This document shows, piece after piece, positions 18,384 to 28,988 of a stretch of 64,000 bases of DNA. The stretch is taken from assembly GCA_030447905.1 (NCBI GenBank), contig JAUJNZ010000001.1, positions 37,252 to 101,251 on the forward strand. The letters run 5' to 3'. Each line of letters opens with the position of its first letter. Positions within the stretch are counted from its first letter, which is position 1. The DNA comes from Thermoleophilaceae bacterium (GTDB lineage Bacteria > Actinomycetota > Thermoleophilia > Solirubrobacterales > Thermoleophilaceae). Under the pieces are notes generated by a model. It saw only the letters and a list, made by a program, of their open reading frames with translations. It was not told the DNA's origin and did no database searches. The translations under genes were made by a program, and so were the position numbers.

Positions 18384-19769
18384 GTGGGTCGGTCTCTAGC
18401 TTGGCGCATCGCCGCTCTCGCGGCGGCCCTCGTCCTGTTGTCGCTACCCACGTTCGGCTGTGGCGAGGAGGGAGGCGGGGGCGGTGGAGGCGGCGGAGGC
18501 GAAGAAGCCGGCGGCAACCCCGCGACCGCACGCTTCGAACTGACCGTCGGCGACCTGCTTCCGCTCACCGGGGATCTCTCCCCGTTCGGGCCGCCTGGGC
18601 GCAAGGCTGCGGAGCTCGCCGTCGAGCAGGCACGTGACGCGCTGGACGAGGCCAAGGTGGACGGCGTCAGCGTGAAGGTCCAGCACGCCGATACCCAGAC
18701 GAACCCCCAGGCGGCGGTCTCCGCGGCACGGCGCCTGCTCGCCGGCGACGCCACCTGCCTCGCCGGCGCCTGGGCATCGGCCGACACCATCCCGACCGCC
18801 CAGTCGGTGGCAGCGCCGCAGCAGACGCCGCTCATCTCGCCGGCGTCGACGAGCGCTCAGATCACGACGCTCGAGGATGAGGGCTTCGTCTTTCGGACCG
18901 CCCCCTCCGACAACTTGCAGGGCGAGACGCTCGCCGACATCGTCGAGCAGGAGCTTCGCGGAGCGAACAAGACCATCTCGGTGGCCGGGCGAAACGATGC
19001 CTACGGCCAAACACTCGTCAACAGCTTCCGCCGCGCGTGGGAGGCCAAGGGCGGGCGGCTCACCGGCGGGCCGGTGCTCTACGACCCCGAGCAGCCGAAC
19101 TACAACTCCGAGGCCGAGCGGATCGTCGCGGGCGACCCCGACGGTTACGTGATCGCTGACTTTCCAGAGACCTACTCCCGCATGGGCGCGGCGCTCGTAC
19201 GCGGGGGCGGCTTCGACGCGGGGAACCTGTTCGTGACCGACGGCCTGGCCGGGGAGGACCTGCCCGAGAGCATCCCCGGCGAGGCGCTCGAGGGTGCGCG
19301 CGGAACCCGCCCGGCCACCCCCGAGGAGGGCGACGCCCCCCGGGCCTTCGACCGCCTCTACTCGCGGTCGGACTTGCCGCCAAAGGTACGTCAGACCTTC
19401 GACGCGCAGAACTTCGACGCAACGATGCTGTGCTTCCTGGCCGCTGTGGCCGCCGGCTCGAACCAGGGTCAAGCTATCCAGGGACGGATGCGCGACGTGA
19501 GCGCCCCGCCGGGCCGCGCGGTCAGCTTCGAGGATCTCGGCGACGCGCTGCAGGCCCTGCGCGAGGGTCAGGACATCGACTACCAAGGTGCCTCGGGGCC
19601 GATCGACCTCGACGGCCAGGGCGACCCGACCGCCGCGACCTACGAGGTGTTCGAGTACGGGGCGAACCGAACCTTCAAGGTGACGCGGCAGGTCGAGGCC
19701 CGACAGGGCCAGGGCGTGACCGAGTCGAGCCCGAGTCCCGCGGACGGGGAGGGCGGGGAAGCGCCCTAG
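18384..19769 (+). CDS. Branched-chain amino acid ABC transporter-type substrate-binding lipoprotein
   Basis: A periplasmic-binding-type I (Leu/Ile/Val-BP) protein. The signal peptide ends at a Cys in LPTFGCGEE, a weak lipobox, followed by a Gly-rich linker encoded by a GGN-rich tract and then the ligand-binding core. Recognisable segments include VGDLLPLTGDLSPFGPPG, AAVSAARRLLAGD and the TPLISPASTS loop. The open frame extends upstream to 18246, but GTG 18384 has GAAGGAGG six bases before it and begins the signal peptide. No permease or ATPase genes adjoin it, so it is an orphan binding protein; ligand unknown. Confidence 0.82.
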   Translation: MGRSLAWRIAALAAALVLLSLPTFGCGEEGGGGGGGGGGEEAGGNPATARFELTVGDLLPLTGDLSPFGPPGRKAAELAVEQARDALDEAKVDGVSVKVQHADTQTNPQAAVSAARRLLAGDATCLAGAWASADTIPTAQSVAAPQQTPLISPASTSAQITTLEDEGFVFRTAPSDNLQGETLADIVEQELRGANKTISVAGRNDAYGQTLVNSFRRAWEAKGGRLTGGPVLYDPEQPNYNSEAERIVAGDPDGYVIADFPETYSRMGAALVRGGGFDAGNLFVTDGLAGEDLPESIPGEALEGARGTRPATPEEGDAPRAFDRLYSRSDLPPKVRQTFDAQNFDATMLCFLAAVAAGSNQGQAIQGRMRDVSAPPGRAVSFEDLGDALQALREGQDIDYQGASGPIDLDGQGDPTAATYEVFEYGANRTFKVTRQVEARQGQGVTESSPSPADGEGGEAP

Positions 19770-19852
19770 CCCGCGGGCGCGAGGTGGCTCGACACGCCGC
19801 AACGCCGGCTGGGAAGGCGATCGGCGAGGTTGCGCCGCCATGACGAGTTGGG

Positions 19853-20773
19853 TCAGCCACCGCGGCCGGTGGCCGCCCTAAGCGCCGGCTCGAGCTCCGG
19901 CCGGCGGAAGCGGTAGCCGAGCTCCGTGAGGCGGCGCGGCACCACGTTGGCGCCGGTGATGACCATTTGCGCCATCTCGCCGTACACCAGCCTGAGCGCC
20001 AAGGCGGGAACGGGCAGGACCGCCGGGCGACCGAGCACTCGCCCGAGCGCCTTCGACAGCTCGCGGTTGGTCGCCGGGTTCGGGGCGGTGACGTTCACCG
20101 CCCCGCGCGCGTCGTTGCGGTCGAGGCAGAAAAGGAGGGCACCGACGACGTCGTCGAGGTGCACCCAGGGCACGTACTGGTCGCCGCCGGCCACGGGACC
20201 CCCGACGCCCGCCTTGAAGAAAGGGAGCATGGTTCCGAGTGCACCGCCCCGCGGGGAGAGAACCACCCCGGTACGAGGAGTCACGACCCGCACGCCGAGC
20301 TCGGCGGCTTTCATGGCCTCTCCCTCCCAGGCGGCGACGACGTCGGCCAGGAACTCGCCGCGGACGGGGTCGGCGCTCTCGTCGGCGGGCTCGCGACCGC
20401 GCGGGTAGATACCCTCGCCCGACTGCGAGACGAGGACGCCAGGGCGCGGCTCGGCGGCGGCGAGACCTCGCACCAGGTTCGCGGTCCCGAGTACGCGCGA
20501 GTCGCGGATCTCGCGCTTGGCCGCGTCGCTCCAGCGCTGCGCGAGCGGCTCGCCGAGCAGGTGGACGACGCCGTCGCGGCCGGCGAGGGCCTCGGCCGGA
20601 GCGGGCTCGGCCTTCGGATCGCCCCAGGGGGCGGCTTCGATCGCCCCTCCGAGGATCTCCCGGGCGCGCTCGGCGTCGCGGGAGAGCACGGTCACCTCGT
20701 CGCCGCGGGCGTGCAGCTCGGCGACGAGCGCTCGCCCGATCGTTCCCGTGGCGCCGGTGACGGCGACCCTCAA
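19853..20773 (-). CDS. NAD(P)-binding epimerase-like protein (SDR39U1/YfcH family)
   Basis: Extended SDR fold with the N-terminal GATGTIG dinucleotide motif. HLLGEPL, the SQSGEGIYPRG segment, RTGVVLSPRGGALGTMLPFFKAGVGG, HLDDVVGAL and a C-terminal domain (LPVPALALRLVYGEMA) are hallmarks of the YfcH/SDR39U1 group. Molecular function is unknown; in cyanobacteria and plants relatives influence cell division. At 306 aa it is normal. It lies 37 bases downstream of the malic enzyme gene on the same strand and may be cotranscribed. Confidence 0.9.
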   Translation of the reverse strand: MRVAVTGATGTIGRALVAELHARGDEVTVLSRDAERAREILGGAIEAAPWGDPKAEPAPAEALAGRDGVVHLLGEPLAQRWSDAAKREIRDSRVLGTANLVRGLAAAEPRPGVLVSQSGEGIYPRGREPADESADPVRGEFLADVVAAWEGEAMKAAELGVRVVTPRTGVVLSPRGGALGTMLPFFKAGVGGPVAGGDQYVPWVHLDDVVGALLFCLDRNDARGAVNVTAPNPATNRELSKALGRVLGRPAVLPVPALALRLVYGEMAQMVITGANVVPRRLTELGYRFRRPELEPALRAATGRGG

Positions 20774-20810
20774 CGCCGCCTCGCCGCCCCCGACAGGAGG
20801 CTTGTCACGC

Positions 20811-22334
<1,524 letters not shown>

Positions 22335-22449
22335 GGCGACGGCCCGCGCCGCGACGTTCTCCCGAGGCGGGTGGCTGCATCTTACCCCTGCAAGGTGGCT
22401 GGACAAGCGCGCGAATCACCTGCTCCGGCCCGGCGCGGGAGGCCGGACC

Positions 22450-22455
22450 TAAGAT
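22450..22455 (+). promoter_or_regulatory. Candidate -10 box (TAAGAT) for polA
   Basis: TAAGAT ends 8 bases before the polA ATG, with no ribosome site between them, matching the leaderless pattern. Confidence 0.45.
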
Positions 22456-22463
22456 CACCGCAG

Positions 22464-25124
22464 ATGTCCGCCGCCCCTGCCCCCGCCCCCGAGCCCTCCG
22501 AGTCGGAGCTGCTGCTGATCGACGGCAACAGCCTCGCCTATCGCGCGTTCTTCGCGCTCCCGGAGACGATCGCGACGTCACGCGGCTTTCCGACCAACGC
22601 GATCTTCGGCTTCGCCTCGATGCTGGTCAAGATCCTCGACGAGCACGGCCACCGACCGACGCTCGTCGTCTGGGACGCGGGCATGTCGGGCCGCGAGGCG
22701 GTTTACGAGCCCTACAAGGCCCAGCGGACGTCCCGACCAGACCTGCTCGCCGAGCAATGGCCCCACCTCGCCCCGCTCGTCGAGGCCTTCGGATACCGCA
22801 ACATCAGGGTGGCGGGCTACGAGGCCGACGACGTGATCGCCACGCTCGCGTCCCGCGCTCGCGAGGCAGGCCTCGAGGTGACGATCGTCACCGGCGACCG
22901 CGACGCGCTCCAGCTCGTCGAGCCAGGGGTGTCGGTCATGGCGACCAGCCGCGGCATCACCGAGACCAAGCTCTACGAGCGTCAGACGGTGATCGACCGC
23001 TACGGCATCCCGCCGGAGTTGATCCCCGACTTCTACGGCCTCAAGGGCGACACCTCCGACAACATCCCCGGCGTCCCCGGGATCGGCGACAAGACCGCCG
23101 CCCAGCTCCTGCAGCGGTTCGGCGATCTCGAGAACGTGCTCGAGAGCGTCGACGAGATCTCGGGGGCCAAGCGCCAGGAGAACCTGCGAAACCACGCCCA
23201 GGACGCGCGCGTGTCGAAGCAGCTGGCCACCGCCCAGCGCGACGTCGACGTCGACATCGACCTGCGCGAGTGCGCAGCCGAGCGCCCCGACCGCTCGCAG
23301 CTGCGGTCCTTCTTTCGGGAGTTCGAGCTGCGAGACCCGCTGCGGCGCCTCGAGGAGGCGCTCGGCGGGGGGGACGAGGCGCCGCCCGCCGAGCACGCGC
23401 AGCTCGAGCTCCGCGCGCGGGCGGTGGAGGTGCCGGCGGCCGAGCTCGCGCGTCTGGGCGGAGAGCTCGCCACGCTCGCGTCCGAGCGGGACGGGGCGCA
23501 GGACGGTGAGCCGTCGGCGGACGGGGCACCCGGCCGCCGCCCCCGGCCCGAGCTGCGCTTCGCCGCCTACGACGGGGGCGACGAGGTCCTCACCGGCGAG
23601 GCCGAGACCGTCGCCGCGCTCGCCCTCGCCTGGGGCGAGCGGCCCGTGGTCGCCCACGATTGGAAGTCGATCGCCCGGCTCGACCAGGGGGTGGGAGCGT
23701 TCGACGCCGGCCCCCCGCTCGCACACGACACGAGCGTGGCCGCGTACCTGCTCGATCCGGCCCGCCGGGCCTATCCGCTCTCCGAGCTGACCGCCGAGCA
23801 GGAGATCGGCGCGCGCGTCGAGGGCGGGGACGGCCTCGCCGAGCGAGCGATGGTCACGCGCGCACTCGCCGAGCGACAGCGCGCCGAGATCGCCGCTCGG
23901 GGGCTCGAGCGCCTCCTGCACGAGGTCGAGCTGCCGCTCGTCGAGGTGCTCGTGGCCATGGAGGCGGCGGGCATCGCCATCGACGTCGGTCGCCTCGCCG
24001 AGATCGGGGCGGGGTTCGAGGCGCGCATCGCCGCGCTCGAGCACGAGGTCTTCGCGCTCGCGGGCGAGGAGTTCACGATCGGATCGCCGCAGCAGCTCGC
24101 CGAGGTCCTGTTCGAGCGCCTGGGGCTTTCGCGCAAGCGGCGCGGAAAGACGGGCTTCTCGACCGACGCGCGGGTGCTCGCCGCGATCCGCGACGAGCAT
24201 GCGATCGTCCGCAAGGTCGAGGACTGGCGCGAGCTCACGAAGCTCAAGAACACCTACCTCGACGCCCTGCCCGAGCTCGTCGACGACCGCGACGGGCGCC
24301 TGCACACGACGTTCAACCAGACGACGACGACCACCGGGCGGTTGTCGAGCACCAACCCGAACCTCCAGAACATTCCCGTGCGCTCCGACGTCGGGCGTGA
24401 GATCCGCGCCTGCTTCATCGCCGCGCCCGGCTCGCGCCTGCTGTCGGCCGACTATTCCCAGGTCGAGCTGCGGGTGCTCGCTCACATCGCCGGCGAGGAC
24501 GCGCTCAGGGAGATCTTCAAGCGCGGCGAGGACGTGCACACCGCGACCACCGCCGAGATGTTCGACATACCCCTCGACCGGGTGGACAAGCGCCAGCGCG
24601 ACCGGGCCAAGATGATCAACTACGGCATCGTCTACGGCCTCTCGGCCTACGGGCTCGCCGACCGGCTGCAGATCCCCCAGGAGGAGGCCCAGGAGTTCAT
24701 CGACCGCTATCTCGGCCGCTTCCCGCGCGTGCGCGACTTCATCCGCGACACGATCGCCGGGGCCCTCAACGACGGCTGCGTGACGACGCTCTTCGGGCGC
24801 ACGCGCCGCATCCCCGAGCTGCGCGCCCGCCAGCGCCAGACCCAGCTCCTGGGCGAGCGGCTCGCGGTGAACACGGTGATCCAGGGCACCGCGGCGGACA
24901 TCATCAAGCTCGCCATGGTCCGCTGCCAGCGCGCCCTCGCCGGCGCCGGACTCGCTACCCGGCTCGTGCTCCAGATCCACGACGAGCTCCTGTTCGAGGC
25001 GCCGGAACCCGAGCTTGACGCCGCCTCCGAGCTCGTCCGGCGCGAGATGACCGCAGCGTTCGACCTCGATCCGCCGCTCGCGGTCGACCTCGGCTCCGGG
25101 CTCAACTGGCTCGAGGCCAAGTGA
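22464..25124 (+). CDS. polA: DNA polymerase I
   Basis: Repair and Okazaki-fragment polymerase, 886 aa. The N-terminal 5'-3' exonuclease/FEN domain (~1-290) has LLIDGNSLAYRAFFA, GYEADDVIATLA, TGDRDALQLV and GDTSDNIPGVPGIG. A middle region (~300-500) keeps the 3'-5' exonuclease fold (AHDTSVAAYLLDP) but I find no DxE ExoI motif, so proofreading is probably lost. The polymerase domain has TTTGRLSSTNPNLQNIP, SADYSQVELRVLAH, RDRAKMINYGIVYG (O-helix) and the catalytic QIHDELLFE. The long upstream frame is a shadow; ATG 22464 begins the conserved protein. Confidence 0.97.
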   Translation: MSAAPAPAPEPSESELLLIDGNSLAYRAFFALPETIATSRGFPTNAIFGFASMLVKILDEHGHRPTLVVWDAGMSGREAVYEPYKAQRTSRPDLLAEQWPHLAPLVEAFGYRNIRVAGYEADDVIATLASRAREAGLEVTIVTGDRDALQLVEPGVSVMATSRGITETKLYERQTVIDRYGIPPELIPDFYGLKGDTSDNIPGVPGIGDKTAAQLLQRFGDLENVLESVDEISGAKRQENLRNHAQDARVSKQLATAQRDVDVDIDLRECAAERPDRSQLRSFFREFELRDPLRRLEEALGGGDEAPPAEHAQLELRARAVEVPAAELARLGGELATLASERDGAQDGEPSADGAPGRRPRPELRFAAYDGGDEVLTGEAETVAALALAWGERPVVAHDWKSIARLDQGVGAFDAGPPLAHDTSVAAYLLDPARRAYPLSELTAEQEIGARVEGGDGLAERAMVTRALAERQRAEIAARGLERLLHEVELPLVEVLVAMEAAGIAIDVGRLAEIGAGFEARIAALEHEVFALAGEEFTIGSPQQLAEVLFERLGLSRKRRGKTGFSTDARVLAAIRDEHAIVRKVEDWRELTKLKNTYLDALPELVDDRDGRLHTTFNQTTTTTGRLSSTNPNLQNIPVRSDVGREIRACFIAAPGSRLLSADYSQVELRVLAHIAGEDALREIFKRGEDVHTATTAEMFDIPLDRVDKRQRDRAKMINYGIVYGLSAYGLADRLQIPQEEAQEFIDRYLGRFPRVRDFIRDTIAGALNDGCVTTLFGRTRRIPELRARQRQTQLLGERLAVNTVIQGTAADIIKLAMVRCQRALAGAGLATRLVLQIHDELLFEAPEPELDAASELVRREMTAAFDLDPPLAVDLGSGLNWLEAK

Positions 25125-25130
25125 GCGGCG

Positions 25131-25583
25131 TTGGATAACCAAGGCCTCGCCGTCCTCGCCACCGTCGCGGCCGGAGGCTTTATCGCCCTCCAGGCGCCGA
25201 TCAACGCGACGCTCGGCCGCGCGATCGCTTCGCCGATCGCCGCAGCCTCGATCTCCTTCGCGGTGGGTACCGCCGCGCTCGTCGGCATCGCCCTCGTGTT
25301 CTCGGGCGGCTACGGCGGCGTGGGCGGAGCGCGGGAGCTCGGCTGGGTCTACTTCACCGGCGGCCTGCTCGGCGCGGTGTACGTCACGACCGCGCTCGTG
25401 ACCGTGCGCATCCTCGGCGCCGGCGCGGTCACCGCGGCGACCGTCACCGGGCAGCTCGTGACCTCGCTCGCGCTCGACCGCCTCGGGGCCTTCGGCCTGG
25501 CCGAGCGGCCGCTATCGCTGGAACGCCTGCTCGGCGTCGCCCTGCTCGCGGCGGGGACCTTCCTGGTGGTTCGCGGACGCTGA
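25131..25583 (+). CDS. DMT-superfamily membrane protein, YdcZ/DUF606-like
   Basis: 150 residues with about five hydrophobic helices and the family's opening pattern (LATVAAGGFIALQAPINATLGRAI). Glycine-rich helices such as YFTGGLLGAVYVTTALVTV are typical of DUF606 (YdcZ), half-size relatives of drug/metabolite transporters that probably dimerise. Substrate unknown. The TTG start is six bases after the polA stop, so it is probably cotranscribed with polA. A hairpin at 25596-25613 follows. Confidence 0.8.
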   Translation: MDNQGLAVLATVAAGGFIALQAPINATLGRAIASPIAAASISFAVGTAALVGIALVFSGGYGGVGGARELGWVYFTGGLLGAVYVTTALVTVRILGAGAVTAATVTGQLVTSLALDRLGAFGLAERPLSLERLLGVALLAAGTFLVVRGR

Positions 25584-25595
25584 CCGCTCTCCTGG

Positions 25596-25613
25596 CTCGG
25601 GCGAACGCCCGAG
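25596..25613. terminator. Hairpin between convergent genes
   Basis: CTCGGGC-GAAC-GCCCGAG is a perfect 7-bp stem with a 4-base loop, placed 12 bases after the transporter stop and 45 before the end of the convergent flavoprotein gene. There is no T tract on either side, so it is a candidate bidirectional transcript end for a GC-rich genome. Confidence 0.45.
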
Positions 25614-25657
25614 TGCTCGGCGGGGCAGCGGAGTAGACGCGACGCCGCGGCGGCGGC

Positions 25658-26851
25658 CTACCCGGACTGGGGAGTCGCCTCCAGCCCCGCCCGCATCCCC
25701 TGGCCGCCCGCGCCGGGCGGGCGGCCGTTCGAGTTCCCACCCCCGGCGAACGACGGCGGGGCGATCGCGATGTAGTGGCCGAACGACCAGTCGACGAGTC
25801 GCTTCGTGCCCACGGCGCGGATCACCTGCCAGAGCACGGGGGGCGGAAGTCGCGGCACGAGCCGCTGCAGCAGCAGCATCGACTCGAAGGCGCGGCGATG
25901 TGAGGCGCTGAAGGCGGCGTAGCGGCGCAGCGCCGCCTCACGCGTGGAGCGTCCCTCGACGACCGCCCTCAGCTCGCGCCCGCAGGCGATCCCGAAGTAG
26001 AGCGCGGTGCGGATGCCCTCGGCGGTCAGCGGCAGGCAGTGGCCGGCCGAGTCGCCCGCGAAGAAGATGCCGTCCTCGGCGGCGGGGCGCAGGCGATGGG
26101 GTATCCAGTTGCCTTGGTAGCGCACCGCATCGACATCGAGGTCGTCGGCGAGGCGAACCGTCGAGTCCTTGACGTGGAATCGCGGGTCGAAGGACCCGAC
26201 GCCCACGCGTAGCTCATCGTGGGCGGGGAAGCTCCACGAGTAACCGGCGGGCACGTAGGATCGATCGAACCAGATCTCGAGGTCGTCGCCGTTGCCGCCG
26301 GGATGGACCTCGAGTCCGCGCGAGAGCGGGGCGTCGGGGGGCTGGTAGCCGCCGTCCGGTCCGGCGAGCACGCGTCGCCAGCCGAGTGCGTCGACTACGA
26401 GCGGCGCCGAGAGCTCGCCGCGATCGGTGTGCACAGTCGTCCCGTCCCGGCCCTCGATCTTGGCGGTCTCGAAGACAGCGTCGTTCTGATCGTCGAGCAG
26501 CCCGCAGAGGGTCGCGTAGTCGAAGGTCGAGAAGGTGAACGGAAGCCGGTAGCGCGACGATCCGTACGGGGTGTGTACGACCAGGTCCGGGAAGGTCTGG
26601 CGCACCGAAGCCGTCAGACCCAGTGCTTCGAGCCAGGACGTCGGCGCCGCGCACGCCGAGGTCTGCCGCTCGCCGATCTCGTAACGGTCGAGCATGAGCA
26701 CGCGCGGGGCACCGCCGGCGCCGGTCGGCCCCGCACCGGCGAGCTCGCGCGCCACGGCGAGCCCCGCGAAGCTCGCACCGCAGACGACCACGTCGAAGCC
26801 GCCGGAGAGATCGGTCCGCTGGGCCCCGCGCTTGGTTCGCCGCCTCGCCAT
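25658..26851 (-). CDS. FAD-dependent oxidoreductase, geranylgeranyl-reductase-like
   Basis: A flavoprotein of the p-hydroxybenzoate hydroxylase/geranylgeranyl reductase superfamily. The N-terminal FAD-binding loop is VVVCGASFAGLAVAREL, where a Ser replaces one of the usual Gly. The second FAD motif is IFFAGDSAGHCLPLTAEGIR. The middle is beta-rich with WSFPAHDELRVGVG. At 397 aa with a Gly/Pro-rich C-terminus, it could act on polyprenyl lipids or quinones; substrate not identifiable. It is monocistronic, divergent from rpsA, and preceded by a TAGCCT box nine bases before its ATG. Confidence 0.78.
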   Translation of the reverse strand: MARRRTKRGAQRTDLSGGFDVVVCGASFAGLAVARELAGAGPTGAGGAPRVLMLDRYEIGERQTSACAAPTSWLEALGLTASVRQTFPDLVVHTPYGSSRYRLPFTFSTFDYATLCGLLDDQNDAVFETAKIEGRDGTTVHTDRGELSAPLVVDALGWRRVLAGPDGGYQPPDAPLSRGLEVHPGGNGDDLEIWFDRSYVPAGYSWSFPAHDELRVGVGSFDPRFHVKDSTVRLADDLDVDAVRYQGNWIPHRLRPAAEDGIFFAGDSAGHCLPLTAEGIRTALYFGIACGRELRAVVEGRSTREAALRRYAAFSASHRRAFESMLLLQRLVPRLPPPVLWQVIRAVGTKRLVDWSFGHYIAIAPPSFAGGGNSNGRPPGAGGQGMRAGLEATPQSG

Positions 26852-26860
26852 CGACTGCCC

Positions 26861-26866
26861 AGGCTA
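26861..26866 (-). promoter_or_regulatory. Candidate -10 box (TAGCCT) for the flavoprotein gene
   Basis: On the minus strand, TAGCCT ends 9 bases before the ATG at 26851. It lies back-to-back with the rpsA promoter region. Confidence 0.4.
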
Positions 26867-26926
26867 TCGGGCCGCGGACTCCCGCACGGGCGCACCCTTC
26901 GCGCCGCGAACCCGCCACCAGAGCGC

Positions 26927-26932
26927 TACCCT
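26927..26932 (+). promoter_or_regulatory. Candidate -10 box (TACCCT) for rpsA
   Basis: TACCCT ends 8 bases before the rpsA GTG, with no ribosome site. This suggests that even a ribosomal protein mRNA is leaderless here. Confidence 0.4.
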
Positions 26933-26940
26933 AAGCGCTC

Positions 26941-28374
26941 GTGGCCACCGCCGAGGCACCCGCTCCTGCCCGCACCGTAGAGGGCTCCGACGGCCTCCTG
27001 CTCGAGATCGACGGGCAGGTCGTCCCCAACTACGACGCGACGCTGATCGCCTTCGACGAGGGCGACGTCCTCACCGGCCACGTCGTGCGCATCGACAAGG
27101 ACGAGGTCCTGATCGACGTCGGCTACAAGTCCGAGGGGGTCATACCCCAGAAGGAACTCTCGATCCGCAAGTCGGTCGACGCCTCGCAGGAGGTGGCGCT
27201 CGGGGAGGAGGTCGACGCGCTCGTCCTCACCAAGGAAGACCAGGACGGCCGCCTCATCCTGTCCAAGAAGCGCGCCCGCTTCGAGAAGGCGTGGCGACGA
27301 ATCGAGGCCGCGGCCGAGTCCGGAGAGCCGGTCGAGGGGACGGTGATCGAGGTCGTCAAAGGCGGTCTGATCGTCGACCTCGGGGTGCGCGGGTTCCTGC
27401 CCGCCTCGCTCGTCGACATCCGCCGGGTACAGAACCTCGATGACTTCATGAGCCGGCCGATCGAGTGCAAGGTCATCGAGCTCAACCGCTCTCGCAACAA
27501 CGTCGTGCTGTCGCGCCGTGCCGTGCTCGAGGAGGAGCGCAAGGAGGTCCGCCAGCAGATCCTCGAGCGCCTCCAGCCGGGCATGGTCGTCGAGGGGTCG
27601 ATCTCGAACATCGTCGACTTCGGAGCGTTCGTCGACCTGGACGGCATAGACGGCCTGATCCACATCTCGGAGCTCTCCTGGAGTCACGTCAACCATCCCT
27701 CCGAGGTGCTGTCGATCGGCCAGACCGTGCCCGTCAAGGTGCTCGACATCGATCGCGACCGCCAGCGCATCTCGCTCGGCCTCAAGCAGACCCAGGAGGA
27801 CCCCTGGCAGCGGGTCGTCGATACCTACTCGGTAGGCGACGAGCTCGCGGGACGGGTGACCAAGGTCGTGACCTTCGGCGCTTTCGTCGAGGTACTCGAC
27901 GGCGTCGAGGGGCTCGTGCACATCTCCGAGCTCGCTCAGCACCACGTCGAGAACCCCCGCGAGGTGGTCAACCAGGGCGACGAGGTCGGGGTCAAGATCC
28001 TCGAGATCGACTCCGACCGCCGCCGGCTCAGCCTGAGCGTCAAGCGGGTCGAGGGCCAGACGCCGTCGCCGGGCTCGGATCCGACACCGGGCGCCGAGTC
28101 GGAGTCGGGCGACCTCGACGAGGTGCCCGAGCTCGGCTTGTCCGATGACGTCTTCGCCGGCGACGCTGCGGCGGGCGGGGGAGGACCCGGCGGGGCCGAG
28201 GGCGACGAGCCCGTGGTCGCCGAGCCGGCCGAGGAGCTGCCGGAGGCGGCCGTGCCGGCCGAGGAGGTCGCGACCGCCACCGGGGTGGCGCCGCCGCCCG
28301 CCTCCGAGCAGCTTGCAAGCGGCGCCGAGTCCGCGCCGGCCGACGCCGACGGCTCGGACCCCGACGCTCCTTAG
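26941..28374 (+). CDS. rpsA: 30S ribosomal protein S1
   Basis: mRNA-binding ribosomal protein with four S1 domains at roughly residues 35-110, 125-195, 210-285 and 295-370. Each shows the G-x-V-x(6-9)-V-x-G fold; the last two have GAFVDL/GAFVEV and [16 protein letters not shown]. This four-domain form is the actinobacterial type, against six in E. coli. Residues ~375-477 form an acidic Pro/Ala/Glu tail with no domain. It precedes coaE by two bases. The polA-rpsA-coaE order is the same as in Mycobacterium. Confidence 0.96.
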   Translation: MATAEAPAPARTVEGSDGLLLEIDGQVVPNYDATLIAFDEGDVLTGHVVRIDKDEVLIDVGYKSEGVIPQKELSIRKSVDASQEVALGEEVDALVLTKEDQDGRLILSKKRARFEKAWRRIEAAAESGEPVEGTVIEVVKGGLIVDLGVRGFLPASLVDIRRVQNLDDFMSRPIECKVIELNRSRNNVVLSRRAVLEEERKEVRQQILERLQPGMVVEGSISNIVDFGAFVDLDGIDGLIHISELSWSHVNHPSEVLSIGQTVPVKVLDIDRDRQRISLGLKQTQEDPWQRVVDTYSVGDELAGRVTKVVTFGAFVEVLDGVEGLVHISELAQHHVENPREVVNQGDEVGVKILEIDSDRRRLSLSVKRVEGQTPSPGSDPTPGAESESGDLDEVPELGLSDDVFAGDAAAGGGGPGGAEGDEPVVAEPAEELPEAAVPAEEVATATGVAPPPASEQLASGAESAPADADGSDPDAP

Positions 28375-28376
28375 CC

Positions 28377-28988
28377 GTGGCCACGGGTGCGACCGAGGGG
28401 CGGTTGCCCTTCGTCGGCCTGACCGGAGGGATCGCGGCCGGGAAGTCCGAAGCGCTGCGAGCGCTCGAGGAGCTCGGCGCGGCCACGATCTCGAGCGACG
28501 GGGTGGTCCATGAGCTGTTGGCCACCGACGAGCTGCGAGACCTGCTCGCCGCCCGCTTCGGCGACGCGGTGGTCCAAGACGGTCAGGTCGACCGCGCCGC
28601 CGTGGCGGAGGTCGTGTTCGCTGAGCCCGAAGCCCGCGAGTGGCTCGAGCAGGAGCTGTGGCCGCGAGTAGATGAGCGGATCGCGGTGTGGCGCGACCAG
28701 CTCTCCGACCGCCCGGACCCTCCGCTCGCCGGCGTGGTCGAGGTTCCCCTGCTGTTCGAGGCCGGGATGGAATCGGGCTTCGACGCGACCGTCGCTATTG
28801 TCGCGGCGGACGAGCTGCGCGACGAGCGCGCGGCGGCGCGAGGCCATGCGGGTGTCGACTCGCGCACCAGGAGGCAGCTCTCGCAGAGGGAAAAAGCGGA
28901 TCGAGCGGACTTCGTGGTCGAGAACGACGGCGATCTGGTCGATCTGGAGCGGAAGATGTCGCAGATACTGGACGAGGTGACCAGGTGA
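28377..28988 (+). CDS. coaE: Dephospho-CoA kinase
   Basis: The last step of coenzyme A synthesis, phosphorylating the ribose 3'-OH. P-loop GGIAAGKS near residues 16-23; the substrate region ATISSDGVVHELL, with Ser-Asp in place of the usual D-x-D; VVEVPLLFEAG in the core; and a C-terminal DFVVENDGDLVDLE. At 203 aa it is standard. It starts at GTG two bases after rpsA and overlaps the next gene by GTGA. CoA precursor genes (pan operon) lie further along the window at 40-42 kb. Confidence 0.95.
   Translation: MATGATEGRLPFVGLTGGIAAGKSEALRALEELGAATISSDGVVHELLATDELRDLLAARFGDAVVQDGQVDRAAVAEVVFAEPEAREWLEQELWPRVDERIAVWRDQLSDRPDPPLAGVVEVPLLFEAGMESGFDATVAIVAADELRDERAAARGHAGVDSRTRRQLSQREKADRADFVVENDGDLVDLERKMSQILDEVTR

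Noticed and set aside
18480..18540. GGN-rich tract as a possible repeat element
   Set aside because: It codes for the Gly-rich linker after a lipoprotein signal, a usual arrangement.
22578..25142. An 854-aa open frame on the minus strand through polA
   Set aside because: Composition is Arg/Gly/Ala/Leu shadow coding, with no motif; polA on the plus strand has all its motifs. Long antisense frames are common at this GC level.
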